The notes: a model not told the origin generated them from the letters alone. DNA of 64,000 nt from Alphaproteobacteria bacterium (GCA_016757515.1 JAERIN010000001.1:62001-126000); one strand, 5' to 3'; counted from the stretch's first letter, positions 25,163 through 35,128 are shown. Program-made: numbers and translations.

Positions 25163-27892
25163 CTACGGTGTCCCTTTCCGTGCCCAAAGAGCCCTGCCCA
25201 AGGTACCCCCCACTTGCTCTAGGCCGCCCCTCGCGCCGCCCACGATTTGCTGCCCCAGGGTCATCCCGCCCACAGAGGCGTAGCTGACAAGGGTCTCTGA
25301 GGGGTTTTTGTCCGTGTCGCTGAAAGACTTCGCCTCCGTGCCCAGCCAGCGCAGGACGTTGTCTGGTATGGTGTCTATCAGTTTGAATGAGGCGTTGGCC
25401 AGCATATACACGACGACGACATAGACAATGGTGAAGGCCAGTTGGTCCGCCTCTCCCCGTGGCAGGGTGAAGAAGCCCATGTCGAAACTGGTCGCGGACT
25501 CGTCAAACCCGCTTACGTTGGCCACAACCCAGGCCCATATGAAATGGAGCACCCGCACCTGGGCGGAGAGGATGATGATGGCTGCCACGAGGCCCGCGAC
25601 GGTGAGGATGGGGCGGATGAAGATTTCAAAAACGAGGAAATAGCCGTTGGCGGCAGCCTCCCCGGGCAGGCCCTCCCCGTCTATGCGCAGGTGCGCGAGG
25701 GCCCATAGGGGCACCGCCACCATGGCCTCAAAAATACCCTTGATCCAGGAGCCAGCGGCAAAGAACACAAACAAGAAGGGCAAGAAGGGCAGCACATAAA
25801 ACAGCGTCACCCCCGCCGTCAGGCCGACGAAGGCCGTGGACCACAAGATGTCATCAAAGATGTCCGGCACGATGGACAGGGGCGGGGGCAGGAGCGGGCC
25901 GAAGGTTGTGGTGACGGTGGAGATCATGATGTTCCGCACCGTGCTGTTCACTAGGCCCCGCCCCACCGCCACAAGCTGGGCCAGTGGGTGTATGTCCGCG
26001 TTGTCCCCGTTTATGGCCAGAAGGCCGTCCAGGCCGAAGAGCCAATTCATGATCGTCGTAAAGACATTCCCGGAGTAGGCGTCTTCCCCCCGGGCCTGGT
26101 CCATCTGGTCACCCTGGAAATAGACATAGAGAGCTGACAGGCCGCGCGCGACCTCAAGCCCCTTAGCGCTCTCCCTGATGGAGACATCGCCCCCGCTGGA
26201 GAGTGTTGGGTTGTATTTGTCCTTCGGGGGGCTGCGCGGCTCGCGCTTGGAGCGCTCTGCGGCCACCTGCTTCATGGCCAGCGGCGGGTCGCGCAAGGAG
26301 GGTACGTCCCCCAGGCCATCCTGGAAGAGGGCGTTGTGTGTCGCAACCTCGTTGTACCACGCGCCGGAGTAGGCCCAGCCCCTGGCCATGACCTTCACCC
26401 GCATCGCGTCTCCCACGCTTCGGTCGTTGTACGTTTTCCACGCCGCGATCTGCGCTGCGTTGAACTCCGCCTGGTACGCGTTGATAAGGTCTTGCTTAAA
26501 CGCGCCAGAGGGCAGCGTGGACAGGCACTCTGGGTGGCCCGGCATGTACGCCCCCCCGCCCAGGGAGCAGGCCTTGTTATCACCTATCCTGCTGTTCATC
26601 TCCATAGCCCGGCCGACAAGATTGTACAGATTGGTGTCGTCAAACCACATGGCGTTCACAATCTGCCAGTATTTGACGCGCATGTACGCGCCCCCGCCCG
26701 CCGCCTGGGGGTCTTTGTCAAAGTCCGCCAGGTCGCTCACCGGCACGCGCAAGATACCGCACACGGGCTTCATCTCTTGCCATGCGGGCCAGCCATCCTC
26801 TTGGTATCCAAAGACGATCAGGATGTCGTTGTAGTCAGAGAACTCCACAGCCTTTTTGTATTGCGCCGCAGCGGCGTCAAAATCCGACGCCCTGGCGATC
26901 TCCATCGTGTGGCCCAGCTTGGTCAGATAGGGTTTAACCTTCCCCTTCGGCGGGCCGGAGCCGCTGTACCCCCCCTGTTGCCAGTAGCCATAGGCGCAGC
27001 CCTTGATGAGGGCCATGTCTAAGACAAGCTGCGCGGCCTCTTGGTTGCCCGGCATGGCCACGAGGTTGCCCTGCTGCCCGAGTGGGTTAGGCCCGCCCTT
27101 CCTCATCATCACGTCGTTGAACTCTACCCACGCGTTCGTGGCCCAGCCAGAACCCATCTTGGCCGCGTAGAGCACAATGTACTGCCCGCTGTTCAGGCCA
27201 GAGCCCAGCGGCATGAGGAGGCCCAGGGCCACGAGCAGGCGCAAAACGACCCACCAGTTCTGGAAGCGCTCTCCAAACGGGGTGCCAGAGACCGCGCTCT
27301 CCACGACGACCACGACCACAAAATAGAGGAAAATGAAGATGGCGATGAGCAAGATGGCCACGGAGTAGAAGCGCAACAGCGCGTGCAAGCCGTCGTGGAA
27401 GGGAAAGGGTATCAGCGCGTTGGTGGACGTGCACAGAGACCCGGTGCAGAAAAAGTCCTTCACGCCAAGGGTGTAGTCCAGCAGGTTCAGGGCCACGTCG
27501 TCCGTGGGGTTGGGGGTGTAAAAGTTCACAGCCTGCGCGGCGGGCAGGAGCAGGCCGGCCAGCAGGGCCGCCACCTGGGCCACGAACAGCACTATCCCGG
27601 CCAGGATGACCGCAAAGACCAAAATTTGGTCCGCGTGCCGCCAGTCCAAGACCAGGTGGTTGGCGGCCTCGCCCACGGCGTGGCGGACGCCAAAACGCCC
27701 GATGTTGCGGGGGTCTAGGTACGGGTGCCCCGGGGGCAAGAGGCGCACGATGCCGTACACCTGCGCCACCAGGAAGGCGATGTGCGCGAAGCCGCCGCCC
27801 AAGAGGCGCTTGAGCCGGGGGACAACCCCCAGGAAGATCATATAGCTGGCCACGCGGCCGGCGCTTGGGACGTGTAGAGGCTTCACGGACAC
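25163..27892 (-). CDS. DotA/TraY-like membrane protein, paralogue 3 (first in operon)
   Basis: About 909 residues. Motifs shared with paralogues 1 and 2 are NIGRFGVRHAVGEAANHLVLDW, GTPFGERFQNWWVVLRLLVA, LLMPLGSGLNSGQYIVLYAAK, and the C-terminal WIKGIFEAMVAVPLWALAHL and GYFLVFEIFIRPILTVAGLV. The start is uncertain: the GTG at 27892 gives a length like the other two, but the best ribosome site (GAGGAGGAG near 27925-27933) would better serve an in-frame ATT at 27913. A TACAAT box lies at 27936-27941. Divergent from the Tim44-like gene. No other Dot/Icm or Tra gene lies in the window. Confidence 0.72.
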   Translation of the reverse strand: MSVKPLHVPSAGRVASYMIFLGVVPRLKRLLGGGFAHIAFLVAQVYGIVRLLPPGHPYLDPRNIGRFGVRHAVGEAANHLVLDWRHADQILVFAVILAGIVLFVAQVAALLAGLLLPAAQAVNFYTPNPTDDVALNLLDYTLGVKDFFCTGSLCTSTNALIPFPFHDGLHALLRFYSVAILLIAIFIFLYFVVVVVVESAVSGTPFGERFQNWWVVLRLLVALGLLMPLGSGLNSGQYIVLYAAKMGSGWATNAWVEFNDVMMRKGGPNPLGQQGNLVAMPGNQEAAQLVLDMALIKGCAYGYWQQGGYSGSGPPKGKVKPYLTKLGHTMEIARASDFDAAAAQYKKAVEFSDYNDILIVFGYQEDGWPAWQEMKPVCGILRVPVSDLADFDKDPQAAGGGAYMRVKYWQIVNAMWFDDTNLYNLVGRAMEMNSRIGDNKACSLGGGAYMPGHPECLSTLPSGAFKQDLINAYQAEFNAAQIAAWKTYNDRSVGDAMRVKVMARGWAYSGAWYNEVATHNALFQDGLGDVPSLRDPPLAMKQVAAERSKREPRSPPKDKYNPTLSSGGDVSIRESAKGLEVARGLSALYVYFQGDQMDQARGEDAYSGNVFTTIMNWLFGLDGLLAINGDNADIHPLAQLVAVGRGLVNSTVRNIMISTVTTTFGPLLPPPLSIVPDIFDDILWSTAFVGLTAGVTLFYVLPFLPFLFVFFAAGSWIKGIFEAMVAVPLWALAHLRIDGEGLPGEAAANGYFLVFEIFIRPILTVAGLVAAIIILSAQVRVLHFIWAWVVANVSGFDESATSFDMGFFTLPRGEADQLAFTIVYVVVVYMLANASFKLIDTIPDNVLRWLGTEAKSFSDTDKNPSETLVSYASVGGMTLGQQIVGGARGGLEQVGGTLGRALWARKGTP

Positions 27893-27978
27893 CGCTTCAA
27901 TTTTTCTAAAAATGCAGACACACCACTCCTCCTCTATTGTACCACGGGTTTTTGCGGCCTGGCGAATTATCTTCACCC

Positions 27979-28008
27979 TTGGACATGCCCGCCCTGTGGG
28001 CTTATACT
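27979..28008 (+). promoter_or_regulatory. Promoter of the Tim44-like gene
   Basis: TTGGAC (27979-27984), an 18-base spacer, and TATACT (28003-28008). The -10 box ends 7 bases before the ATG, and no Shine-Dalgarno is present: predicted leaderless transcript. Confidence 0.7.
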
Positions 28009-28015
28009 GGGGTGT

Positions 28016-28684
28016 ATGAGTGCAGACATTGTCATCCTGGCCGCCGTGGCCGTGGCCCTTGCCGCCTGGCTCCACCGCCTGTTGGGCACCCGCCACGGGG
28101 CGGAGCGGGAGCGCGTGCACCCTCTGGTCGCTGCAGAGGAGCGCAAGGCTGCCTTAGAGGCCCAGAAGGCCGGGGCTCTGGGCGACCAAGAGGCACAAGA
28201 GGTGGAGGTCTTGCTCCCTGGCATGGCGGTGGACCCCGCCGCCCGGGAGGGCCTCACGGCCATCGGTGCGCAAGAGCGAGGGTTTTCTGTCCGGGCCTTC
28301 TTGACAGCAGCGGCGGACACCTTCGCGCTTGTGACGGAGGACTTCGCCAAGGGGGATATAGAGGGCCTCCAGGACCTTCTCGCGCCCCCGGTGGCCGAGG
28401 CCTTTGCGCAGGCCGTCCGCGCGCGCGCCCAGCGAGGCGAGACGCAAGAGGCCGAGGTCCGTGCCGTTTTGGAGAGCGAGGTTGTGGAGGCCGGGGTTCA
28501 GGGCCGCACGGCACGGGTGGTGGTGCGGTTTGTGGCGGAGCAGGTCGGCACCACGCGGGACGCTACCGGCACCGTCGTCGCGGGCGACCCGGCCCGCATA
28601 GCCCGCGTGGAGGCCCGCTGGGCCTTCGTCCGCCGCCTGGGGGACCCAGATCCCCGCTGGTGGGTGGCCGAGACGGGCGGCTAA
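28016..28684 (+). CDS. Tim44-like domain protein
   Basis: A 222-residue protein with one N-terminal membrane anchor (IVILAAVAVALAAWL), a charged linker, and a C-terminal Tim44-like domain (about 85-220: FLTAAADTFALVTEDFAKGDIEGLQDLLAPPVAEAF... RWAFVRRLGDPDPRWWVAET). Bacterial members resemble the matrix-side mitochondrial import factor Tim44, and their role is unclear. It is the first gene divergent from the DotA/TraY-like operon. Confidence 0.88.
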   Translation: MSADIVILAAVAVALAAWLHRLLGTRHGAERERVHPLVAAEERKAALEAQKAGALGDQEAQEVEVLLPGMAVDPAAREGLTAIGAQERGFSVRAFLTAAADTFALVTEDFAKGDIEGLQDLLAPPVAEAFAQAVRARAQRGETQEAEVRAVLESEVVEAGVQGRTARVVVRFVAEQVGTTRDATGTVVAGDPARIARVEARWAFVRRLGDPDPRWWVAETGG

Positions 28685-28721
28685 AACGGCGCGGCGGCCC
28701 CTCGTCCGACGGCGACCAGCA

Positions 28722-29057
28722 TCATGGGCGACTCGGCCAGAGAGCGCTCGCGCCGGAGGGTCTGGGCCCCGCCGTGCCTCGCTCTATGCTCTCCACGTCG
28801 TAGCCGCCCCAGGTGACAAGCTCCTCAATGCGGGCGTCGGTTATGGGTGCGGCCCCCGGCGCTGGCGTCAGGGTCACCGTCTCGGCAGACAGGTCGATGG
28901 CCACGCCCTCCACCGCCGCCTCCTTTGCGAAGACCTTCTCTAGGGCCTGAGCACAGAAATCGCACACCATGCCCCGGACGTGCACGACGATGGCCTCATC
29001 CTGCGCCAAGGCGGGCGCAGACACGAGCAGGGCAAGCAGGGCAAGGATAAGGCGCAT
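28722..29057 (-). CDS. Secreted heavy-metal-associated (HMA) domain protein
   Basis: A 111-residue periplasmic protein with a signal peptide ending at ALAQ (about 19) and an HMA fold whose metal site reads GMVCDFCA (CxxC). The domain should end near GGYDVESIER; the last 20 residues (TAGPRPSGASALWPSRP) look like an unrelated extension, perhaps after loss of the native stop. It lies 5 bases downstream of the barrel protein gene on the same strand, a pairing I recall from other alphaproteobacteria, suggesting a joint metal-related role. Confidence 0.82.
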   Translation of the reverse strand: MRLILALLALLVSAPALAQDEAIVVHVRGMVCDFCAQALEKVFAKEAAVEGVAIDLSAETVTLTPAPGAAPITDARIEELVTWGGYDVESIERGTAGPRPSGASALWPSRP

Positions 29058-29062
29058 TAGGG

Positions 29063-29692
29063 TTAGAACCTCCAGGCCGCATTGAGCAGGATGTCTCCGC
29101 GCGTGTCCATCCCAGCCTCAACCATGGCTGTGCCCCGGAACAGGCGTACCATGGGCGTGGCACGCCAGGTGTGCTCGCTGCCCGGGGCATGTGTGACCTC
29201 CAGCATCAGCCAGGTGTGCAGTGCCCCGTACTCCGCGACGTAGGGCGCGATGCCGGTGCGGACCTTTTGGGAAAAGCTGTGCTCCGTGTCCTGTCCGACC
29301 CACAGCCCGCGGTTCTCATAGGACGCGAAGCAGCGTCTGTTCTCCCAGTCCAGGGCCATGCCTGCAAAACCCGCCGGGGCCGTGTTGCCATCCTGATGCG
29401 CTGCACCAAAGCCGGTCTTGAGGTACCAGTTGGCCTGCCATCCCTGGGCGTTCCAACGGTGGAGCAGCGCGTTGACCTGGCCCAGGTGGAGGTTCGCTCC
29501 GGACTCGCGCCGATGCTCCAGGCGATAGCCCAGCGCCCAGTGCGGGTTGGGCGTGTAGTGGAGCAGCGCGGCGTTGGCCAGGCCGTCGTTGGTTGTGATA
29601 GCCGTCACGCCACCGGGGTAGGACACTGGGCGCGCCCAGGCAGGGGCCGCGAGCGCAACAAGACAAAGGGCGGCTAAAACGGTGGCGCGCAT
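29063..29692 (-). CDS. Predicted outer-membrane/periplasmic barrel protein paired with HMA
   Basis: A 209-residue exported protein: the signal peptide ends at APAWA, then alternating aromatic strands ([77 protein letters not shown]) with a C-terminal phenylalanine (LLNAAWRF), as in beta-barrel proteins. It resembles an uncharacterised alphaproteobacterial family found next to an HMA protein. Its ATG lies inside the last 19 bases of thrS, so it is coupled to thrS. Confidence 0.75.
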   Translation of the reverse strand: MRATVLAALCLVALAAPAWARPVSYPGGVTAITTNDGLANAALLHYTPNPHWALGYRLEHRRESGANLHLGQVNALLHRWNAQGWQANWYLKTGFGAAHQDGNTAPAGFAGMALDWENRRCFASYENRGLWVGQDTEHSFSQKVRTGIAPYVAEYGALHTWLMLEVTHAPGSEHTWRATPMVRLFRGTAMVEAGMDTRGDILLNAAWRF

Positions 29693-31605
29693 TCCGCTTC
29701 CATGGTCTGTAGGGCTGTATTCAGGGGCATGACCTCCTGCGCCTTGCCGCCCAGGCGGCGGATAGCCACGCTACGCCCCTCGGCCTCCCGCCCGCCGACA
29801 ACAAGGAGTACCGGGACCTTGGCCAGGGAGTGCTCGCGCACCTTATAGTTAATCTTCTCGTTGCGCGTGTCCGCCTCGGCCCGGATACCGACCTGTTGCA
29901 AAGCCTCCAAAACCTCACCCGCATAGGCGTTCGCATCGGACGTGATCGTGGCCACCACGGCCTGCACCGGCGCGAGCCACAGGGGCAGATTGCCCGCATA
30001 GTGCTCTAGCAGCACGCCCATGAACCGCTCCATAGACCCCATGATCGCCCGGTGGACCAGGTGCGGCCGGTGCCGGGCCCCGTCCTCCCCCACATAGGCC
30101 AGGTCCAGGCGCGTGGGCATGTTCATGTCCACCTGGACGGTGCCGCACTGCCACGCCCGCCCTATCGCGTCGGTCAGGATGAAGTCCAGCTTTGGGGCGT
30201 AGAACGCGCCGTCGCCGGGGTTGAGGTCCCAGGGCAGGCCGATGCGGTCCAAGACCTTGCGCAGTGCCCCTTCGGCCCGGTCCCAGTCCGCGTCGGAGCC
30301 GATGCGCTGCTCGGGGCGGGTGGAGAAGTTCACGCGCAGACCCTCGGCCAGGCCCAGGTCACGGTACACCTGCGCAATCAGGTCGCACATAGCCACGACC
30401 TCGTCCTCCAGCTGGGCGTCCGTGCAAAAGATGTGCGCGTCGTCTTGGGTGAAGGCCTGCACGCGCATCAGGCCGTGCCGCGCGCCCGAGGGCTCACGCC
30501 GCACCACATGCCCGAACTCTGCCATGCGCAGGGGCAAGTCGCGGTAGGAGCGCAGGGCGCTCTTGTACACCTGCGCCCCGCCGGGGCAGCTCATGGGCTT
30601 GAGGGCCACGGGCGGCACGTCCTCCCCCTCGGGGGGGAGCACGAACATGTTCTCCCGGTACTTGTCCCAGTGGCCTGAGGCGCGCCAGAACCGGGCGTCC
30701 AGCATCTGGGGCGTGTTGATCTCCACATACCCGCTCGCCCGTATCTTGCGGCGCATATAGTCCATGAGGGTCGTGTAGATGGTCCAGCCCTTGGGGTGCC
30801 AAAAGACCTGGCCCGGGGCCTCCTCCTGGAAGTGGAACAGGTCCATCTGGGTGCCCAGCTTACGGTGGTCCCTCTTCTCGGCCTCCTCCAGGCGGTGGAG
30901 GTGCGATTTAAGCTCCTTCTCATCCCGCCACGAGGTGCCGTATATGCGCGTGAGCATCGCGTTGCGGTGGTCCCCGCGCCAGTACGCGCCCGCCACCTTC
31001 ATCAGTTTAAACGCCGTGCCCACGTGCGCCGTGGTGGGCAGGTGCGGGCCCCGGCACAGGTCCAGCCAATCCCCCTGGCGGTAGACGCTTACCTCCTCCC
31101 CCTCGGGCAGGTCGCGGATGATCTCGGCCTTGTAGTGCTCCCCGATGCTTTCAAAGTGCGCGATGGCGTCGTCGCGGTCCCAGACCTCCCGCACGAAGGG
31201 CTCCGCCGCCGCCACAATCTCCCGCATGCGGGCTTCTATGGCCGCGAAGTCATCCGTGGAAAACGGCGTTTCGCGGGCAAAGTCGTAGTAAAACCCGTCC
31301 TCCACCGCCGGGCCGATGGTGACCTGCGTGCCGGGGTAGAGGTCCTGCACTGCCTGGGCCATCACGTGTGCCGCGTCGTGGCGGATGAGCTCCAGCGCTT
31401 CGGCGTCCTTGCGCGTAATGAGGCGCACGGTGCAACCGCGCTCTATGGGGCGGGACAGGTCGCGCACCTCTCCGTCCAGGGCGATGGCCAGCGCGGCCTT
31501 GGCCAGGCCCGGGGAGATGCTGGCCGCCACGTCCGCGCCCGTGCTGCCCGCCGGGAAGGCCCGCGCCGCGCCGTCGGGGAAGGTGAGGGTGATGCCGTGT
31601 GCCAT
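29674..31605 (-). CDS. thrS: Threonyl-tRNA synthetase
   Basis: A 643-residue class II synthetase. Domains in order: TGS (1-60), the editing domain with the [11 protein letters not shown] zinc-site motif and a later CRGPHLP, the catalytic core (motif 2 [33 protein letters not shown], motif 3 region), and the anticodon-binding C-terminus ([10 protein letters not shown]). The ATG at 31605 begins the TGS strand [12 protein letters not shown]; four extra codons upstream are possible. The start of the barrel gene lies within its 3' end. Confidence 0.97.
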   Translation of the reverse strand: MAHGITLTFPDGAARAFPAGSTGADVAASISPGLAKAALAIALDGEVRDLSRPIERGCTVRLITRKDAEALELIRHDAAHVMAQAVQDLYPGTQVTIGPAVEDGFYYDFARETPFSTDDFAAIEARMREIVAAAEPFVREVWDRDDAIAHFESIGEHYKAEIIRDLPEGEEVSVYRQGDWLDLCRGPHLPTTAHVGTAFKLMKVAGAYWRGDHRNAMLTRIYGTSWRDEKELKSHLHRLEEAEKRDHRKLGTQMDLFHFQEEAPGQVFWHPKGWTIYTTLMDYMRRKIRASGYVEINTPQMLDARFWRASGHWDKYRENMFVLPPEGEDVPPVALKPMSCPGGAQVYKSALRSYRDLPLRMAEFGHVVRREPSGARHGLMRVQAFTQDDAHIFCTDAQLEDEVVAMCDLIAQVYRDLGLAEGLRVNFSTRPEQRIGSDADWDRAEGALRKVLDRIGLPWDLNPGDGAFYAPKLDFILTDAIGRAWQCGTVQVDMNMPTRLDLAYVGEDGARHRPHLVHRAIMGSMERFMGVLLEHYAGNLPLWLAPVQAVVATITSDANAYAGEVLEALQQVGIRAEADTRNEKINYKVREHSLAKVPVLLVVGGREAEGRSVAIRRLGGKAQEVMPLNTALQTMEAECAPPF

Positions 31606-32022
31606 GGCGCACAGCACTACCGCAAAACCCGCCTCGTGTCATCCCGGCGGATGCCGGGGGCGGGGTGGGCATATAGCCGGCCCCAAAACCCCCTGCACGC
31701 CCCCCCACTGGAAAAGGGGCGCTCGGGCGGCTCTGGGTCTGGCCACGTGCTGCGCCGCAGCATAACACAGGCCCCGCAGGCCGCGAAAATAGTGTATAGT
31801 CAGAGCCCTAGGCGGCCCTGTCCTCGCGAGAAGCAGCCCAAAATTGCTACCGCCCCGCCACCGCTGTGCTGCCGCCCCGCCACCGCCCAGATACCGCTCC
31901 GCTGCCGCTGGGCCGCCGCGCCGATACCGCCCAGCCACCATTTTGCGTGTTTGGCTTGTGTACCACCCGGATGCCCCTTATCAAACGGAATCGCGTGCAG
32001 GCCGCTCCAGGGTTGGGTGCGC
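31606..32022. other. Spacer between ntrY and thrS with repeats
   Basis: No gene seen. It contains a REP-like hairpin CCCGGC/GCCGGG (31643-31658) within a TCATCCCGGCG-type motif, a 7-base-arm palindrome TGCTGCG/CGCAGCA (31748-31762), and a perfect 15-base direct repeat CCGCCCCGCCACCGC at 31850-31864 and 31872-31886, followed by two GATACCGC copies. The thrS promoter should lie here but no convincing pair of boxes was found. Confidence 0.5.
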
Positions 32023-34131
32023 CTATTTCTGCGCGGCCCCGCCGTGCGCCGGGAGAGCAGGCAGGACAAGGGCCATGCGCGCGCCGCCCAGGCGCTCTGA
32101 GCGGCCCAGATCTAGCGCGCCTCCGTGGTCCTGGGCGATCTTTTGGACGATGGCCAGGCCCAGGCCCGTGCCGCCCGGCTTGTGCGTGACGTAGGGCTGG
32201 GTCAGGTCCCCCCCGTCTGCGGGCAGGCCGGGGCCGCTGTCCTTCACGGACAGAACCGCGCGGCCCCCCTGGGCCTCCAAGCGGACAAGAACCCGCCTTG
32301 GGTCCGGCTGGCCGTGGAGAGCTTCCACGGCGTTTTGCAGGAGGTTGGTCAGGGCCTGGCGGATTTGCCGCGCGTCACAGGCGCAGCAGACCGCGCCATG
32401 CTCTTCAAATGTGAACTCTATGTCAGGGTTGGCGGGGCGCTGGAGGGCCAGCGTCTCTTCCACTAGAGGCGCGAGCTGCGCGGGGCGCAGCACGGGCGCA
32501 GGCATACGTGCGAAGGCCGAGAACTCGTCCACCATGCGGCGGATGTCCCCCACGTGCTGGACGATGGTGTTCACGCAGGCCGCGAACACGTCCGCCCCCT
32601 CGCGTATTTGCCCGGCGTAGCGGCGCTTCAGGCGCTCTGCAGAGAGCTGTATGGGCGTCAGGGGGTTTTTGATTTCATGCGCGATGCGCCGGGCCACGTC
32701 GGCCCAGGCCGCTTTGCGCTGTGCTGCTTCTAAGTCTGTGATGTCGTCAAAGGTGACAACAACGCCCCCGCCCTCTGCCCCTGCCACGCGGACCAGGAAG
32801 TGCCGTCCGGCCCAGCTCACGGCCTCCCGCGCTGTGCCGCCCTTGGCCAGCAGGGGCACAAGGACTGGCGCGGCCTCTGCGGCCCGGCGGCCCAGGAGGT
32901 CTGCCTCTGCCACGTTCAAGAGGCGTGCGGCCACGGCGTTTGCCGCCGTCACCTGCCCTTCTGGGTCCAGGCCCAGAACGCCCGAGGACACGCCCTCCAG
33001 AACGGCCTGCGTGAACCGCCGCCGGGCCTCGGCCTGCCGGTTGGCGGTGAGGAGTTCTTCCCTTTGCCGCTCTATTTGCCGCGTCATGCGGTTGAACGCT
33101 GCGGCCAGGGCCCCCAGCTCTGCGAACTTTATGTCCTCTGGCACGCGGGCGGTGAGGTCCCCCCCGCGCACGCGGTCCGCAGCCGCAGCCAGGGCCCCAA
33201 TGGGTGCGCCCAGGCGGCGCGCGAAGGACAGCCCAGCCCACATGGCGGCCATGAGGAGGAGCAGTCCAACAACGATGTAAATGAGAGTGATGGTGATCCG
33301 CAGCCCCGCGTAGTCTGCCTGGAGCCGGGCGTAGTCACTCGCCGCTGCGCGAGTCGCGGCAACGTGCTCCAGAACCTTGGAGTCCACAGCGCGCCCGGCC
33401 AGCAGGTACCCGCCGAAGTAGGGCCCGAGGCGCACCAGGGCCCGAACTCTGTCCTCCCCAGTGGGCAGGAGGACAGGCCCCCCCGAGTCTGCTTGCCGCA
33501 AGAGCGCCGGGTCCGGGGGCACAACCTCTAGAGACAGGGTCAGGCCCGCCTGGGCCAGGACCCGCCCGTCCTCATCCACTATCAGGGCCTCTGACAGTCC
33601 CCGCAGTAGGGCCTGTGTGCCCGTGAACGCCTCTAGGGCCTCCGGGTCTTGCACCAGGGACGTCCCCGCGCGGTCCAGGTCTCTGGCCATGGCCAGGGTG
33701 TCGGCGGCGATGACGCGCCGGTGCTCGTTCAGATAGGCCTCCGCCACCGCGCGGGACTCAGAAATGGCGGACTGGACACGCTCCGAGAGCCAGGCCTGCA
33801 CGCCGAAGTGGAAGAACACAGCGGAGAACAGTGTCATCAAGACCACCGGCACAGCGGCTAGGAGGCCAAAGGTGTAGATGAGGCGGGTGTGGAGCCCTGG
33901 CCCGCTCTGGCGCGCGCGCAAAACACGGCGGGCTATCAAGACCCCAATGGCCAGAAGGACCACAAGATCCAGGTTCAAGACCCAAAGAGCCGCCCCTGCG
34001 TCTTGTCCGAAGGGGGGGGAGCGCGTGAGCGCGGCATAGGTCGCACCCCCCGCGAGAACGGCAGCCAGGGCCAGGGCCCACGGCGCGGCTGCGGAGAGTG
34101 TCGGGCGGATGGAGGCTGGTATGAGGCGCAT
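32023..34131 (-). CDS. ntrY: NtrY-like membrane sensor histidine kinase
   Basis: A 702-residue kinase. N-terminal membrane spans at about 15-35, 50-68 and 85-108 plus one at about 281-303 enclose an extracytoplasmic sensor region; then HAMP (about 303-355), PAS (about 370-470), HisKA with phospho-accepting H485 in RIAHEIKNPLTPIQL, and HATPase (NLLQNAVEAL, DSGPGLP, GTGLGLAI). The family regulates nitrogen metabolism or envelope/redox responses with NtrX. The usual partner ntrX is not adjacent. The ATG at 34131 fits the family N-terminus. Confidence 0.92.
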   Translation of the reverse strand: MRLIPASIRPTLSAAAPWALALAAVLAGGATYAALTRSPPFGQDAGAALWVLNLDLVVLLAIGVLIARRVLRARQSGPGLHTRLIYTFGLLAAVPVVLMTLFSAVFFHFGVQAWLSERVQSAISESRAVAEAYLNEHRRVIAADTLAMARDLDRAGTSLVQDPEALEAFTGTQALLRGLSEALIVDEDGRVLAQAGLTLSLEVVPPDPALLRQADSGGPVLLPTGEDRVRALVRLGPYFGGYLLAGRAVDSKVLEHVAATRAAASDYARLQADYAGLRITITLIYIVVGLLLLMAAMWAGLSFARRLGAPIGALAAAADRVRGGDLTARVPEDIKFAELGALAAAFNRMTRQIERQREELLTANRQAEARRRFTQAVLEGVSSGVLGLDPEGQVTAANAVAARLLNVAEADLLGRRAAEAAPVLVPLLAKGGTAREAVSWAGRHFLVRVAGAEGGGVVVTFDDITDLEAAQRKAAWADVARRIAHEIKNPLTPIQLSAERLKRRYAGQIREGADVFAACVNTIVQHVGDIRRMVDEFSAFARMPAPVLRPAQLAPLVEETLALQRPANPDIEFTFEEHGAVCCACDARQIRQALTNLLQNAVEALHGQPDPRRVLVRLEAQGGRAVLSVKDSGPGLPADGGDLTQPYVTHKPGGTGLGLAIVQKIAQDHGGALDLGRSERLGGARMALVLPALPAHGGAAQK

Positions 34132-34215
34132 GGGGTCACCATACGCCCCTCCCCTGGCTGGGGGGAGGGGCAAGGCCCAACATAAGAATTTTTTCTTCAA
34201 AGCGGATTTTTTTCC

Positions 34216-34244
34216 TTGACAGGGCCGCAAAGGGCATGTACAAA
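34216..34244 (+). promoter_or_regulatory. Promoter of the phage-type cassette
   Basis: TTGACA (34216-34221), 17-base spacer, TACAAA (34239-34244). It leaves a leader of about 30 bases with AGGGAG before the ATG at 34280. A GGGG-rich inverted repeat (34145-34170) lies upstream. Confidence 0.6.
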
Positions 34245-34279
34245 TGCGGAACAAGAGGAAAACAAGGGAGAACACACAC

Positions 34280-34690
34280 ATGAGCCGCCCCGCACCAGAC
34301 GCCCCCGCCGCACACGTTGTTGCCGTGCCCTTCATCAACGCGGAGGAGGCGTGGTTTTGGTTCATACAGGCCCAGGGGGCCCGGAACGATGGCGCGCGGG
34401 TTGTGGCGGGCCTCGGCGCGGTGCCCCGGCCCTGCGAGCCCCTGGACATCTTGAAGATATTAGAGCGCCTGTGGCGCAACCGTATGCTCCTGCGGGACCA
34501 CCTCTTGGTGCTCAAGCACTATGGAGACCGGATGCTGCCCCCGGACCGTCACCGCGTGCGCGAGGCCCGATCGGCCACTCTGTGGCAACAGGCGATGGAC
34601 CGCCTGGAGCCCATTTTCTTGCGCCGGGGCATCATCGCCGTGCCCCCTGACTTTTGTGACGACGCCCAAGAGCAAAGGGCCCGCGCATGA
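34280..34690 (+). CDS. Conserved hypothetical, first gene of phage-type cassette
   Basis: A 136-residue soluble protein: VPFINAEEAWFWFIQAQGAR, RPCEPLDILKILERLWRNR and LVLKHYGDRMLPPD resemble a conserved hypothetical I recall from alphaproteobacterial chromosomes and prophage-like regions. It is predicted mostly helical. AGGGAG lies 9 bases before the ATG. It overlaps the next gene by ATGA. Function unknown. Confidence 0.75.
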   Translation: MSRPAPDAPAAHVVAVPFINAEEAWFWFIQAQGARNDGARVVAGLGAVPRPCEPLDILKILERLWRNRMLLRDHLLVLKHYGDRMLPPDRHRVREARSATLWQQAMDRLEPIFLRRGIIAVPPDFCDDAQEQRARA

Positions 34691-35127
34691 CCTCTCGGAC
34701 TGCCCCCGCACCCCGCGCGCCTGCCGACCCTGCAAGAGGGGGTACAGGGCACAGGGCTTTTGTGGCCTTCACCGGCAAGACAGAGATCGGCTGGCTCCGA
34801 CTGCTGCGCCCAGGCTTTCGCCACTGCTTTGCCCTGCTTCATGACGGCGCACGGTGGCTGACCCTGGATCCGCTGGCGCACAAGACTTTGGTCCAGGCCC
34901 ATGACGACCTCCCGCCGGAGTTTGACTTGGTCCTCTGGCTGCGGCGCGAGGGGGGGTGCCGGGTGGTGCCTGTGTCTCTGCCAGAGCCGCCCCCGCGCCC
35001 AGCGCCTTTGGGTCTTTTCACTTGCGTTGAGGCCGTCAAGCGCGTGCTGGGCCTCCACGACCGCTGGATTTTCACCCCCTGGCAGCTTTACCGCCGCCTT
35101 ACCGTCAACAGAAGGAAAGGACACTGA
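34687..35127 (+). CDS. Conserved hypothetical, phage-type cassette
   Basis: A 146-residue protein with a disordered N-terminus and a core FVAFTGKTEIGWLRLLRPGFRHCFAL... GARWLTLDPLAHKTLV... followed by CVEAVKRVLGLH. The GFRHCF and CVEAVK parts contain a possible His-Cys arrangement. The pattern resembles a small protein often encoded upstream of phage portal genes in alphaproteobacteria. Role unknown. Confidence 0.7.
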   Translation: MTSRTAPAPRAPADPARGGTGHRAFVAFTGKTEIGWLRLLRPGFRHCFALLHDGARWLTLDPLAHKTLVQAHDDLPPEFDLVLWLRREGGCRVVPVSLPEPPPRPAPLGLFTCVEAVKRVLGLHDRWIFTPWQLYRRLTVNRRKGH

Positions 35128-35128
35128 T

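Noticed and set aside
31620-32020. Open frames in the ntrY-thrS spacer
   Set aside because: They translate hairpins and GC-rich repeats (PPPASAGM-type and proline/arginine runs) with no start signals; repeats explain them.
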